DNA of 31,221 nt, from the NCBI GenBank assembly GCA_002496475.1, contig DAJV01000049.1:8338-39558 (forward strand). Direction: 5' to 3'. The notes under the pieces were generated by a model that was not told the DNA's origin, made no database searches, and worked only from the letters and a program-made list of their open reading frames with translations. This stretch comes from Vulcanisaeta sp. UBA163. Lineage in GTDB: Archaea; Thermoproteota; Thermoprotei; Thermoproteales; Thermocladiaceae. The translations under genes and the position numbers were made by a program. Positions 24,256 to 31,221 of the stretch are shown here, piece by piece. Position 1 is the first letter of the stretch. Each line of letters opens with the position of its first letter.

Positions 24256-24312
24256 GGTGGTATTCTATCACGGCTTGCTAATTTGTTTTTCGTGTTCGAT
24301 CTGTGAAAAATA

Positions 24313-24320
24313 CTTTTAAA
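24313..24320 (+). promoter_or_regulatory. TATA box for aglB
   Basis: CTTTTAAA is centred 26-27 nt before the ATG at 24343, predicting a leaderless transcript. Confidence 0.6.
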
Positions 24321-24342
24321 TTGATTATTTAATCAAGCCGTA

Positions 24343-26706
24343 ATGAGTAAGGCAAAGGCCGTTAGTAAGGCAAAGGTGGAACCCATTACCCGCGTAATAC
24401 CTAGTATTCCACTTGATGTGAGGGTTACGCAGTGGCTTGCTTTTCTGTCAGCCCTAGTGCCATTCACACTACTGGCTTACTACGTTAGGTTATACCCAGT
24501 GCTGATTTATGGCTGGTACATAAATGAGTTCGACCCATACATAAGGTTCTTCATGACTGAACAAATGCTTAAGTACGGAACAATCAAGGGACTTCTATGG
24601 TGGCTCCATAAGGGCTACGGCGCATTATTCACGCACTTCTGGTACCCATGGGGCGCCAATTGGACAACCATATTATCGCCAGGTGTTTCCTGGTTAGGGG
24701 TGCTTGCATATAAGGTATTGTCCCACTTCGGCTTCGACCTACTGCAATCAGTTGTTTTGCTCCCGGCAATAGCTAATGCCGCAGTTGTCCCGGCAATGTT
24801 TTACCTCGGCTATAGGCTTGGTGGTAAGTACGTAGGTATATTAGCGGCCTTATGGTCCGTATTCACCACCATGTTCCTGCAGAGGGGTACGGCTGGTTGG
24901 TTCGCCGCGGAACCAATATTCCAGTTCATAGCGACCCTAGGCATCGCCTTCTACATCGAGTCCCTGGTCAGGAGGGATAATTACTGGGTACTCTTTGCCG
25001 TGCTTTCGGCAATACTAAATGGAGTAACGACTTGGGTATGGGGTTCCTACGTATTCCTATGGAACTTTTACGGATTATTCACAATAGTAATGCTACTCTA
25101 CTTACTCATTAGGATAGCCAGGAGGCAAAACCTGCCCTTCACCATTGACAGGCTTGTAATAGCCTATGTACTCACTGACCTTGGCTTCTCGGCCTTCGTA
25201 GCAATAACACCAAGGTACGGCTTCCACACACTAATATCTGGGATGGGTGGTGTCGCTAATGCCGCTTTATTATTCTCAATAATAGCCTACGCCCTAATTA
25301 AATTATATTCAAGATACCCAAGGATCATGGTGCCCGTAGTTAAGTACTTCCTAATAGCCATTGCCGTGCTAATCGTGGCAGTCGTTGGGCTGAGCTTCAC
25401 ATCAATAGGCGGTAAATACCTCGGCGCATTATCGCCCATTGCCAGGAGCGCCATTGTTCAAAGCGTTGCCGAGCACTCTCCATCAACACTCCAACAGAGC
25501 ATATATAATGTATCAATGACTATACCATTCGTAATATACACAATACTCCTCTCCATAATGTCATTATCACTTCCAGCAATACTAATCAGTCTTGGGTCAT
25601 TGGCGGCTGCGTACTTCGCATCATCCGAGGTTTGGTTATTCATGCTCCTTGGGTTATTCTGGGTACCGGCTGCGGCATACGGCTTTGTAAAACTCACAGA
25701 GCTTGTATTAAATAGGCGTGCATTGATTGGTATTTCCCTAGCGGCCCTATTCGGCGTCATACTAGCCGTAGCCCTCGTGATTAACATACAGCCCGCACTA
25801 TCAATGTCCATAATGCCCCAACAAATAGTTAGTACCGTATCGCCGCCATATCCAACGCCCGACTGGCTTGACGCACTTCAATGGCTATCCTATAACACGC
25901 CACCGAACGCCACCGTACTCTCGTGGTGGGACTACGGTTATTGGATCTCGGTCATAGGGAATAGGACAAGCCTAGCCGACAACTCAACGGTAAATAGTAC
26001 ACAAATAGCGCTAATAGGTAGGTTCTTCATGTCCAACCCGTACAACTACACGGGTGTCCTGGATGACTTGAATAAACTTCATGATCCACAGTATATATTA
26101 ATATTCGAACCGTACTACATATACGGGCCTGTGAATGCTACGAATACGGGTTTAGGATCAAGCTCAATATGTATCCTCATACCTGAATATCCAGCAGGCG
26201 GTGACTTTGCAAAGAGTTATTGGATGGCTAGTATAGCCGGTTACTCAAGTAGCTACATAGGAAGCACATTCATAGAGCCCGTGAAGCTAGGTTCATCATA
26301 TATTTACTTACCGTATTCCAACATAACCGTGGTTAACAACACATTGAAGGGCTACTCCGCAGCGTATAATGTTACCCTGTACGACTTAATGTTTAACTCC
26401 GATGTATCCAGCGCATCATATGCTGTGTGGCTGACGTGCACAATGAATGGCATACCAACGTATTGGATATTCGAAAGTATGCCAACTGTGATCCCAACAA
26501 CCAGCGGTTCATCATACACCCTAAAACTTATGTATCAAAGTATACTGTCTAACTATGATGGTGTACCGTCGCCACTCCTTTCCTCACCACCACCCTGGGC
26601 TCAATTGGTCTATGTCTCTAGGCCATATGGTTGGGTAATGATATATAAGGTAAACTATGCATTATTGGAGGCATTGGCGCATAACCAAACGCTTTCGAAC
26701 CCCTAA
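24343..26706 (+). CDS. aglB: Oligosaccharyltransferase AglB (STT3 family)
   Basis: This 787-residue membrane protein transfers a lipid-linked glycan to Asn in N-x-S/T sites of exported proteins. The N-terminal 490 residues carry about 12-13 transmembrane segments, with the first catalytic aspartate region INEFDPYIRFF after the first one. The extracytoplasmic C-terminal domain begins around residue 500 and holds the acceptor-recognition motif WWDYGYW (528-534), followed by NRTSLADNSTVN. Several N-x-S/T sites in that domain (NYTG, NATN, NITV, NNTL) suggest AglB is itself glycosylated. Its likely donor path involves dolichol-linked sugars such as those made by the GT2 enzyme in this window. Confidence 0.95.
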   Translation: MSKAKAVSKAKVEPITRVIPSIPLDVRVTQWLAFLSALVPFTLLAYYVRLYPVLIYGWYINEFDPYIRFFMTEQMLKYGTIKGLLWWLHKGYGALFTHFWYPWGANWTTILSPGVSWLGVLAYKVLSHFGFDLLQSVVLLPAIANAAVVPAMFYLGYRLGGKYVGILAALWSVFTTMFLQRGTAGWFAAEPIFQFIATLGIAFYIESLVRRDNYWVLFAVLSAILNGVTTWVWGSYVFLWNFYGLFTIVMLLYLLIRIARRQNLPFTIDRLVIAYVLTDLGFSAFVAITPRYGFHTLISGMGGVANAALLFSIIAYALIKLYSRYPRIMVPVVKYFLIAIAVLIVAVVGLSFTSIGGKYLGALSPIARSAIVQSVAEHSPSTLQQSIYNVSMTIPFVIYTILLSIMSLSLPAILISLGSLAAAYFASSEVWLFMLLGLFWVPAAAYGFVKLTELVLNRRALIGISLAALFGVILAVALVINIQPALSMSIMPQQIVSTVSPPYPTPDWLDALQWLSYNTPPNATVLSWWDYGYWISVIGNRTSLADNSTVNSTQIALIGRFFMSNPYNYTGVLDDLNKLHDPQYILIFEPYYIYGPVNATNTGLGSSSICILIPEYPAGGDFAKSYWMASIAGYSSSYIGSTFIEPVKLGSSYIYLPYSNITVVNNTLKGYSAAYNVTLYDLMFNSDVSSASYAVWLTCTMNGIPTYWIFESMPTVIPTTSGSSYTLKLMYQSILSNYDGVPSPLLSSPPPWAQLVYVSRPYGWVMIYKVNYALLEALAHNQTLSNP

Positions 26707-26716
26707 AAATCCACGA

Positions 26717-26941
26717 CTATTGCTTAATTGATCGCCCTGAAATTAATGCATTTACTACATCCTGACTTAGTTTGATCCTTCCACTCATTACCTTCATTAA
26801 TAGTCTTTGCCTACCATACCTATCCTCAGGCGAGTACTTGGGTGGGTGCGGCACCTCGAGCTCACCACCACAGTATGGGCACTTGTCCTTCCTCATTGTG
26901 TACCTACCACAATTCCTACACCTCCTCAGTATTGAATCCAT
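26717..26941 (-). CDS. nop10: H/ACA ribonucleoprotein subunit Nop10
   Basis: This 74-residue protein is archaeal Nop10. It has a zinc ribbon (C8, C11, C21, C24; RRCRNCGRYT and KCPYCGGE) and the linker PHPPKYSPEDRYGRQRLLMK that packs on Cbf5. It is a core subunit of the H/ACA guide complex that makes pseudouridine in rRNA. The tail after residue 55 is a little longer than in many homologues. It is 15 bp downstream of aIF2-alpha, the usual archaeal arrangement, and ends the cluster, facing the end of aglB. Confidence 0.94.
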   Translation of the reverse strand: MDSILRRCRNCGRYTMRKDKCPYCGGELEVPHPPKYSPEDRYGRQRLLMKVMSGRIKLSQDVVNALISGRSIKQ

Positions 26942-26956
26942 AATGGTCCACCCACG

Positions 26957-27808
26957 TTATTCGCCTATCCTCGTAAAACTGGCCTCGCCGCCCCTCTTCT
27001 TTATTTCCATACTCACTAGGTTAACCACGTCCTTTAGCACTTGCTCCAGTTTCTTTGGATCCCTGCCAACCACGTCCACCCTATACCTAGGCGGACCTAT
27101 TGTGTATATCTTAATGCCGTCAGCGCCCTCCTTCCTAGCCAATTCCATTGCCTTTAAAAGCACATCCCTAACATGCTTAACACCATCAGGCTTGATGCTT
27201 ATTATCCTAATAATGCCCGAGATCTCCACGGGCTCCACCTCAATCCTCTCCTTTGCCACCTCCACAATTGCATTAATAACATCATCACTAAGCCCCAGCT
27301 TCCTTAGGTCGTCAGGGCCGTACTTAACCACGTTCTCAAAAATCGATAGAAAATCACCATAGTAATCCTCAAGTTTCCACCCAAATTCCCGGAGAGCTCT
27401 TTCAAGCGGCATGTTCAACTTCTTTGCAACAAGTTCGAGGAGTTTAACACCCCTAAGCATTCTCTTCCATCTAGTCAGCTTCTCCTTCTTCTCCTCCTCC
27501 CTAACCTTCCTGAGCGAAACATCAATAAATCTCCTCCTGGCATCAACCCTGATAACCCTGAATACGGTCTTCTGCCCGGGCCTTAGGTAGTCCTTAATGT
27601 CGTGAAACCACGATTGAACAACCTCATTAATTGGCGCATAGGCCTCCACACCTCCGTACTCATCAAGCAGCACATACGCGCCGTGTTCTAGTATCCTATA
27701 TACCGTGCCGATTACGAGTTCCCCTATGTCAGGTAATTCCTTCCTAGCTATCCTAACCGTTAGCACATTCTTCCTAATATCATCTGTCCTCTCCTCTTTC
27801 TTACTCAT
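26957..27808 (-). CDS. aif2a: Translation initiation factor 2 subunit alpha
   Basis: This 283-residue protein has the three aIF2-alpha domains: an N-terminal S1 OB fold (IGELVIGTVYRILEHGAYVL to RVIRVDARRRFIDVSLRKV), a helical middle domain, and a C-terminal alpha/beta domain (GIIRIISIKPDGVKHVRDVL to KIYTIGPPRYRVDVVGRDP). With the gamma and beta subunits it delivers initiator tRNA to the small ribosomal subunit. It starts at an ATG 41 bp after rps27e and is probably in the same operon. Confidence 0.95.
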   Translation of the reverse strand: MSKKEERTDDIRKNVLTVRIARKELPDIGELVIGTVYRILEHGAYVLLDEYGGVEAYAPINEVVQSWFHDIKDYLRPGQKTVFRVIRVDARRRFIDVSLRKVREEEKKEKLTRWKRMLRGVKLLELVAKKLNMPLERALREFGWKLEDYYGDFLSIFENVVKYGPDDLRKLGLSDDVINAIVEVAKERIEVEPVEISGIIRIISIKPDGVKHVRDVLLKAMELARKEGADGIKIYTIGPPRYRVDVVGRDPKKLEQVLKDVVNLVSMEIKKRGGEASFTRIGE

Positions 27809-27849
27809 TAACCATTGGCAAGACGGGGTGAATTTAATACTTTTTCGTT

Positions 27850-28056
27850 TTATTCGTATGTGGTGACCACGGTGGCGCCGACTATCCTACCCCTACCACC
27901 CGTTGGTTCTATGAGAACATTACCACAGACCAGACACCTAACCGCCATGGCTGGCCTGTCGAAGATTACCTGCTCATTACCACAATTGTTGCACCTAACC
28001 CTCAGGAACCTTGATCTCGGTCTTGGAACAAGTATTAAACGCCAATTAGCGGGCAT
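27850..28056 (-). CDS. rps27e: Small-subunit ribosomal protein S27e
   Basis: This 68-residue zinc-ribbon ribosomal protein has the two cysteine pairs VRCNNCGNEQ and VRCLVCGNVL and the ending GRGRIVGATVV typical of S27e. The ATG at 28056 (MPANWRLILVP) is preferred because a GAGGTG Shine-Dalgarno site lies 6-7 nt upstream; GTG codons at 28065 and 28062 are possible alternatives. It follows rpl44e by 10 bp. Confidence 0.94.
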   Translation of the reverse strand: MPANWRLILVPRPRSRFLRVRCNNCGNEQVIFDRPAMAVRCLVCGNVLIEPTGGRGRIVGATVVTTYE

Positions 28057-28066
28057 GCTCACCACC

Positions 28067-28351
28067 TCACTTGGTCTCGGCTAACTCAACCTTCTTTAAC
28101 CTACCAAGTGTCCTAAGAACAACATAACCGCACTGCCTGCACTGAAGCTTAACAACAACCTTCTTAGTGGTCTTAGAAAACCTCTTCTGCTTTGGCTTCC
28201 TGCTTGATCCATAGCCCTTAAGCTTCCTTAAGTACCTCCTCTGTCCCTCGGATAGGTTCCTCCTCTTTCCATGGCTGTATATCGTTACTGAGTGATCCGT
28301 GTACGTATCACACCTTGGGCAATAAGCCCTCACAACCTTGGGAAACTTCAC
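28067..28351 (-). CDS. rpl44e: Large-subunit ribosomal protein L44e
   Basis: This 94-residue protein is L44e, with the zinc pairs YCPRCDTYT and LQCRQCGYVV around a basic middle (KRRNLSEGQRRYLRKLKGYG). In the ribosome it lies near the E site. The start is a GTG (KFPKVVRAYC follows), at TATA spacing. It opens the second half of the cluster, with S27e, aIF2-alpha and Nop10 behind it. Confidence 0.95.
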   Translation of the reverse strand: MKFPKVVRAYCPRCDTYTDHSVTIYSHGKRRNLSEGQRRYLRKLKGYGSSRKPKQKRFSKTTKKVVVKLQCRQCGYVVLRTLGRLKKVELAETK

Positions 28352-28375
28352 GAAGTAACCCTCGGGATAAGGCCC

Positions 28376-28383
28376 CTTTTATA
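28376..28383 (-). promoter_or_regulatory. TATA box for rpl44e-rps27e-aif2a-nop10
   Basis: The minus strand reads TATAAAAG, centred 28-29 nt before the GTG at 28351. It starts a translation-related subset of the cluster separately from the replication genes. Confidence 0.55.
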
Positions 28384-28399
28384 TTTTCTCTTTCATTAA

Positions 28400-28918
28400 T
28401 TAACGTACAATATCAATTATACCCCTACGTTGTAGCTCCCCAGCGTCGCTCCTAGGTATTGCAGCCACGTCAAACTGGGAGAAGGGGCCCAGGGTCACTA
28501 GGCGAACACTGTACAGTACGGGAAACCCCTTCCTAAAGGATACAATCGCTAATTCCTGGGTTTCTCCCTTGGGTGTTACAAGAACCCTCAACTCAAGTAG
28601 TGGCATGAGGAATCTCCTTTCCTCCACGAACAATGACTCCTGGGGAATTCCCCTACCTAACTCGTAACTCTTCATTAGTTTCTCAATCCTCCTCCTAATG
28701 AGCGCTGCTAGGGTTTCCCTGATCATGGTTCTCGTGGACTCAACGAGCTCCTTATCAAGTACGTTACCACCGGTTAATAACCTATTATTTATTTCCTGAA
28801 TTATTTGGGCGTATGACTCATAGGGTGGTTTTTGAATCTCCTCCGTACTTACCTCAAGCTTTACGAAATCCACCAACCTCTTGAGCACATCATTAATCAA
28901 CCAACTCACCCCAACCAT
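28400..28918 (-). CDS. gins51: GINS replication complex subunit Gins51
   Basis: This 172-residue protein has the domain order of archaeal Gins51 (Gins15). The N-terminal helical A domain runs to about residue 115 (including ELVESTRTMIRETLAALIRR), and the small beta B domain is at the C-terminus (LVTLGPFSQFDVAAIPRSDA, then RRGIIDIV). GINS links MCM, GAN/Cdc45 and primase at the replication fork. The ATG at 28918 lies within priS and overlaps it by 26 nt; a GTG at 28909 would cut the overlap to 17 nt. Recognition rests mainly on the B domain and the neighbours priS and pcna. Confidence 0.82.
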   Translation of the reverse strand: MVGVSWLINDVLKRLVDFVKLEVSTEEIQKPPYESYAQIIQEINNRLLTGGNVLDKELVESTRTMIRETLAALIRRRIEKLMKSYELGRGIPQESLFVEERRFLMPLLELRVLVTPKGETQELAIVSFRKGFPVLYSVRLVTLGPFSQFDVAAIPRSDAGELQRRGIIDIVR

Positions 28919-29936
28919 TGATCACTAGGTACAAACCAATGTATGTGGGCACCTTAATAATACTACCCTCATCACCATTGATCTCCTCACCAAGAACCCT
29001 CCTAACGGGTACCTTCCTAGCAAGCCTAATCGTTAGTGAACCCTTCCTGAACTGCACGGCCTTATCTATAATGAATTCGACGCCACGCTCCAACTCGCTG
29101 GGGCTTATCCTAATGACCCTAAGGCCTGTCTTACCATGTAGCGAATTGGGCATTCTAATGAGCCTGTGAATGTCCATGGTAACCACCTCGTCAATATGAA
29201 CAGAGAGACGTTCACTAATCATGGTATTGAGAGAACTTAACTTTCGAACCAGGTACTTACCCAGTCTCTTCCTTCCACTAAGCCCATTCAGAAGCTCCGG
29301 ATCTACCTCGTGAATAATCGAAGCCAACCTGCCGCCAATACCCCTCAGCTTGGCATCAATAAGGCCTGCATTACCCCTGGTCAGGTGCTCAATGTCGAAG
29401 CCGCGAAGCAGTAGGTAGTCAACGACTTCCCTCCTCTCCTCATCCGTCAAACCCCTAACATCTGGTAACTCAATGTGTACGTGGTAACCCCTATGTCCAC
29501 TAAAGAAGATTTTAATTGATGAGTCGGAGAATCCAAAGTCCTCAATTAGAAAATCAAGGAGTTTACCAACCTCCTCAGTGGCATCGCCTAGGCACTCAAG
29601 AGTCATTAACTCAACGCCCTGGCAGTTAGGCGTTGGTAGGTGATCACCATCAATATCAAAGACCAGGTCAGCGCCCAGCCAACCCTTGGCATCCATGTCC
29701 TGGTTAGTGGGATCCCTGTAAAGGGCAGCCGAGTAGTAAATGTGGGAGGGCGCATTATTTACTAAGTACCGTCTCAACTCATCACCACTTCTAAAACCAA
29801 CATGCCTAATCATGCCCTCTTTATCGAAGAATTGAAAGCCAAACTCCCTCATCTCCAAATCACTGGCTTCCGACAAGTCAATACTCCTATAATAATTCCT
29901 AAATAAAACCCTCACCAATTCAATAAAACTAGGCAT
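28893..29936 (-). CDS. priS: DNA primase small (catalytic) subunit PriS
   Basis: This 347-residue protein is the archaeal/eukaryotic primase catalytic subunit. It has the metal-binding FDIDGDHL (D94, D96), the nucleotide-binding SGHRGYHVHIELPDVRG, and the downstream element DIHRLIRMPNSLHGKTGL. With PriL it makes RNA/DNA primers. The N-terminal FRNYYRSIDLSEASDLEMRE also fits the family. It overlaps gins51, so the two proteins are probably made in step. A TATA-like ATTTTAAT is centred about 28 nt upstream of its ATG. Confidence 0.95.
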   Translation of the reverse strand: MPSFIELVRVLFRNYYRSIDLSEASDLEMREFGFQFFDKEGMIRHVGFRSGDELRRYLVNNAPSHIYYSAALYRDPTNQDMDAKGWLGADLVFDIDGDHLPTPNCQGVELMTLECLGDATEEVGKLLDFLIEDFGFSDSSIKIFFSGHRGYHVHIELPDVRGLTDEERREVVDYLLLRGFDIEHLTRGNAGLIDAKLRGIGGRLASIIHEVDPELLNGLSGRKRLGKYLVRKLSSLNTMISERLSVHIDEVVTMDIHRLIRMPNSLHGKTGLRVIRISPSELERGVEFIIDKAVQFRKGSLTIRLARKVPVRRVLGEEINGDEGSIIKVPTYIGLYLVINGWGELVD

Positions 29937-29960
29937 GTCAATTGCCCCATACCAGCAATC

Positions 29961-29968
29961 ATTAAAAT
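29961..29968 (-). promoter_or_regulatory. TATA-like box for priS-gins51
   Basis: The minus strand reads ATTTTAAT, centred 28-29 nt before the ATG at 29936. It lies in the 69-bp gap after pcna. Confidence 0.4.
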
Positions 29969-30005
29969 CGTTTTTACCACCTACATAACTATATTGCTTT
30001 TAGTA

Positions 30006-30761
30006 TTACTCAATCATTGGCGCTATGTAGTATGTTAACTTACCACCCATGGGTATCTCAAATGTTAATGCAATGGGCTTCTGCGTGGCAAACTCCACGG
30101 TAACTATATCACTAATCCTATAGGCCCTTGAAATAGTGTCAACTAAGTAATCAAGGCTGTACTTTGCAGTGGCTGGTTCCTTTAGGTCATACTCAAACAT
30201 CACCTCACCCTCCCTCTCAAACTTAACCTCCACATCACCCTTATCACTACTCGCTGACACGTAGAGACCATCATCCTTGGCATCAAACTTAACAGCGTCA
30301 GCAATAACATCAGCATCCTTGAGAGCCTCGTTTAATGAATCACTGGATATCTTAGCCAATACGGTGTACACCACCTTTGGTGTTGGTAGTTCCTCGGCAC
30401 CAATATCAATGAGTGGCAGTGTCATTGTCCTTGAGGCCTTACCAACAAGCCTAACCCTGAGCTTACCCTCACTCACCTCCATACTCAATTTATCACCCTT
30501 CTTAATCCTCCTCAGCAACTTCTTGAAGTCATCAAAGTTAATTCCAATCTTAACCTCCTCATTGAGACCTTCAGGAAATTCCTCAAAGGCCTCCCTGGGT
30601 ATTAATAAGTCGATCATTGCTGTCCTAGACGGATCTAAAGCCCTCAGCTTAAGGCCATCACTAGCTAATGTAAAGTTTGTCTCCTCAATCAACGCAGACA
30701 CGGCATCTATTATCTGCGAGAACTCCCTGGCATCTGGATACGTTATCTTAACCTCAGACAT
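30006..30761 (-). CDS. pcn: DNA polymerase sliding clamp PCNA
   Basis: This 251-residue protein is PCNA. It shows VKITYPDAREFSQIIDAV, the LASDGLKLRALDPSRTAMID motif of domain 1, GINFDDFKKLLRRIKKGDKL, the interdomain region (LPLIDIGAEELPTPK), and the C-terminal LTYYIAPMIE. It tethers polymerase, FEN1 and ligase to DNA as a trimer. The frame is open 23 codons further upstream, but the ATG at 30761 matches the family start and has a strong TATA box 26 nt before it. Only one clamp gene is seen here; crenarchaea often have more. Confidence 0.95.
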   Translation of the reverse strand: MSEVKITYPDAREFSQIIDAVSALIEETNFTLASDGLKLRALDPSRTAMIDLLIPREAFEEFPEGLNEEVKIGINFDDFKKLLRRIKKGDKLSMEVSEGKLRVRLVGKASRTMTLPLIDIGAEELPTPKVVYTVLAKISSDSLNEALKDADVIADAVKFDAKDDGLYVSASSDKGDVEVKFEREGEVMFEYDLKEPATAKYSLDYLVDTISRAYRISDIVTVEFATQKPIALTFEIPMGGKLTYYIAPMIE

Positions 30762-30781
30762 CGCATTACTTAACCACCGCC

Positions 30782-30791
30782 TAAATATAAA
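30782..30791 (-). promoter_or_regulatory. TATA box for pcna
   Basis: The minus strand reads TTTATATTTA, centred about 26 nt before the ATG at 30761. It decides the start and shows that pcna can be transcribed apart from tfs. Confidence 0.65.
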
Positions 30792-30833
30792 CTCTACATC
30801 CTCAACAGAAACAATAATATCTCCAGCCACGCC

Positions 30834-31172
30834 TTACTCGTACTCACGCCACACGTAGCCGCATTTCGTACACTTGTAAAACCTGGTTGGCGGCTCATCC
30901 GCAGCCCTGGTCTGCTGAACCCAGAAGTAGGCCTCATCATTACCACACTTCGGACAAGTCTTCCTAACCTTCGGCAGTGCCTCCTCACCCGCCTTTGCAA
31001 GCACTATTGGCTTATCATCCTTCTTACTCAGTGTCGTCTTCTCAACGAGCTTGGCATTAGCAGAATCAACCTCCTCAGTGTAACCACACTTCGGACACCT
31101 CCAAACTGCCCTCCCACCCTCCTTCGTTAAAACCATAATACTCCTGCATCTTGGACAGAACTTAATGGCCAT
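30834..31172 (-). CDS. tfs: Transcription factor S (TFIIS/RPB9-like)
   Basis: This 112-residue protein has two zinc ribbons: FCPRCRS and WRCPKCGYTE at the N-terminus, and KTCPKCGNDEAYFWVQQTR with YKCTKCGYVW at the C-terminus. The C-terminal ribbon ends its hairpin with ADEP, a variant of the DE pair that enters the RNA polymerase funnel and stimulates cleavage of backtracked RNA. The ATG at 31172 (MAIKFC) was chosen over the open frame start at 31187, because the TATA box at 31195-31202 is centred 26 nt upstream of it. Confidence 0.92.
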   Translation of the reverse strand: MAIKFCPRCRSIMVLTKEGGRAVWRCPKCGYTEEVDSANAKLVEKTTLSKKDDKPIVLAKAGEEALPKVRKTCPKCGNDEAYFWVQQTRAADEPPTRFYKCTKCGYVWREYE

Positions 31173-31194
31173 TGCCCAAACCCGCAAAGCAACC

Positions 31195-31202
31195 TATTTA
31201 TT
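31195..31202 (-). promoter_or_regulatory. TATA box for tfs
   Basis: The minus strand reads AATAAATA, centred 26-27 nt before the ATG at 31172, predicting a leaderless mRNA at the head of the replication cluster. Confidence 0.5.
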
Positions 31203-31221
31203 AAGCCTTCTGGCCGTTATG

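Overview
The window looks like the chromosome of a hyperthermophilic crenarchaeon of the Thermoproteales, probably close to Vulcanisaeta or Caldivirga. This is inferred from gene content (Orc1/Cdc6, PriS, Gins51, PCNA, TFS, aIF2-alpha, Nop10, AglB, archaeal riboflavin synthase, NAC), near-exclusive AGG/AGA arginine codons, moderate GC, dense packing, and start codons lying about 26 nt behind TATA boxes. No tRNA, rRNA, CRISPR array, insertion sequence or provirus was recognised.

Layout. 0.07-4.8 kb (+): a membrane-anchored tandem AAA+ ATPase, then a translationally coupled pair of Cas4-like proteins, one with an intact PD-(D/E)XK site and one without. 4.8-7.7 kb (+): riboflavin synthase, an unknown protein coupled to a GH57 amylase-type enzyme, and a stand-alone THUMP protein. 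7.7-9.2 kb (+): orc1/cdc6 overlapping a small winged-helix gene. 9.2-11.1 kb (-): a CitE-like lyase and a medium-chain reductase. 11.1-13.3 kb (+): a dolichol-phosphate-sugar type glycosyltransferase and a Trm14-like tRNA methyltransferase. 13.4-15.1 kb (-): an unknown conserved protein, ribosomal protein L10e and a winged-helix regulator. 15.1-16.3 kb: a patch of three small membrane-protein genes, each split over two or three reading frames. 16.4-17.8 kb (-): NAC and a thioredoxin-fold protein whose halves are in swapped order. 17.9-24.3 kb: a degenerate aspartic-protease-like protein (+), AlaRS, an MBL hydrolase, ribosomal protein L10, a GC-rich RNA-like intergenic segment and an aldose epimerase. 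24.3-26.7 kb (+): the oligosaccharyltransferase AglB. 26.7-31.2 kb (-): the archaeal information-processing cluster tfs-pcna-priS-gins51-rpl44e-rps27e-aif2a-nop10.

The genes work mostly in replication (Orc1, PriS, Gins51, PCNA), translation and tRNA/rRNA maturation (AlaRS, L10, L10e, L44e, S27e, aIF2-alpha, Nop10, NAC, THUMP proteins) and surface glycosylation (GT2, AglB). The least ordinary parts are the nuclease/pseudonuclease pair, the permuted thioredoxin-fold protein, the frameshift patch, the membrane AAA+ ATPase with a gene-conversion footprint, and the GC-rich candidate RNA. Several start codons were moved from the longest open frame to the codon that fits a TATA box.
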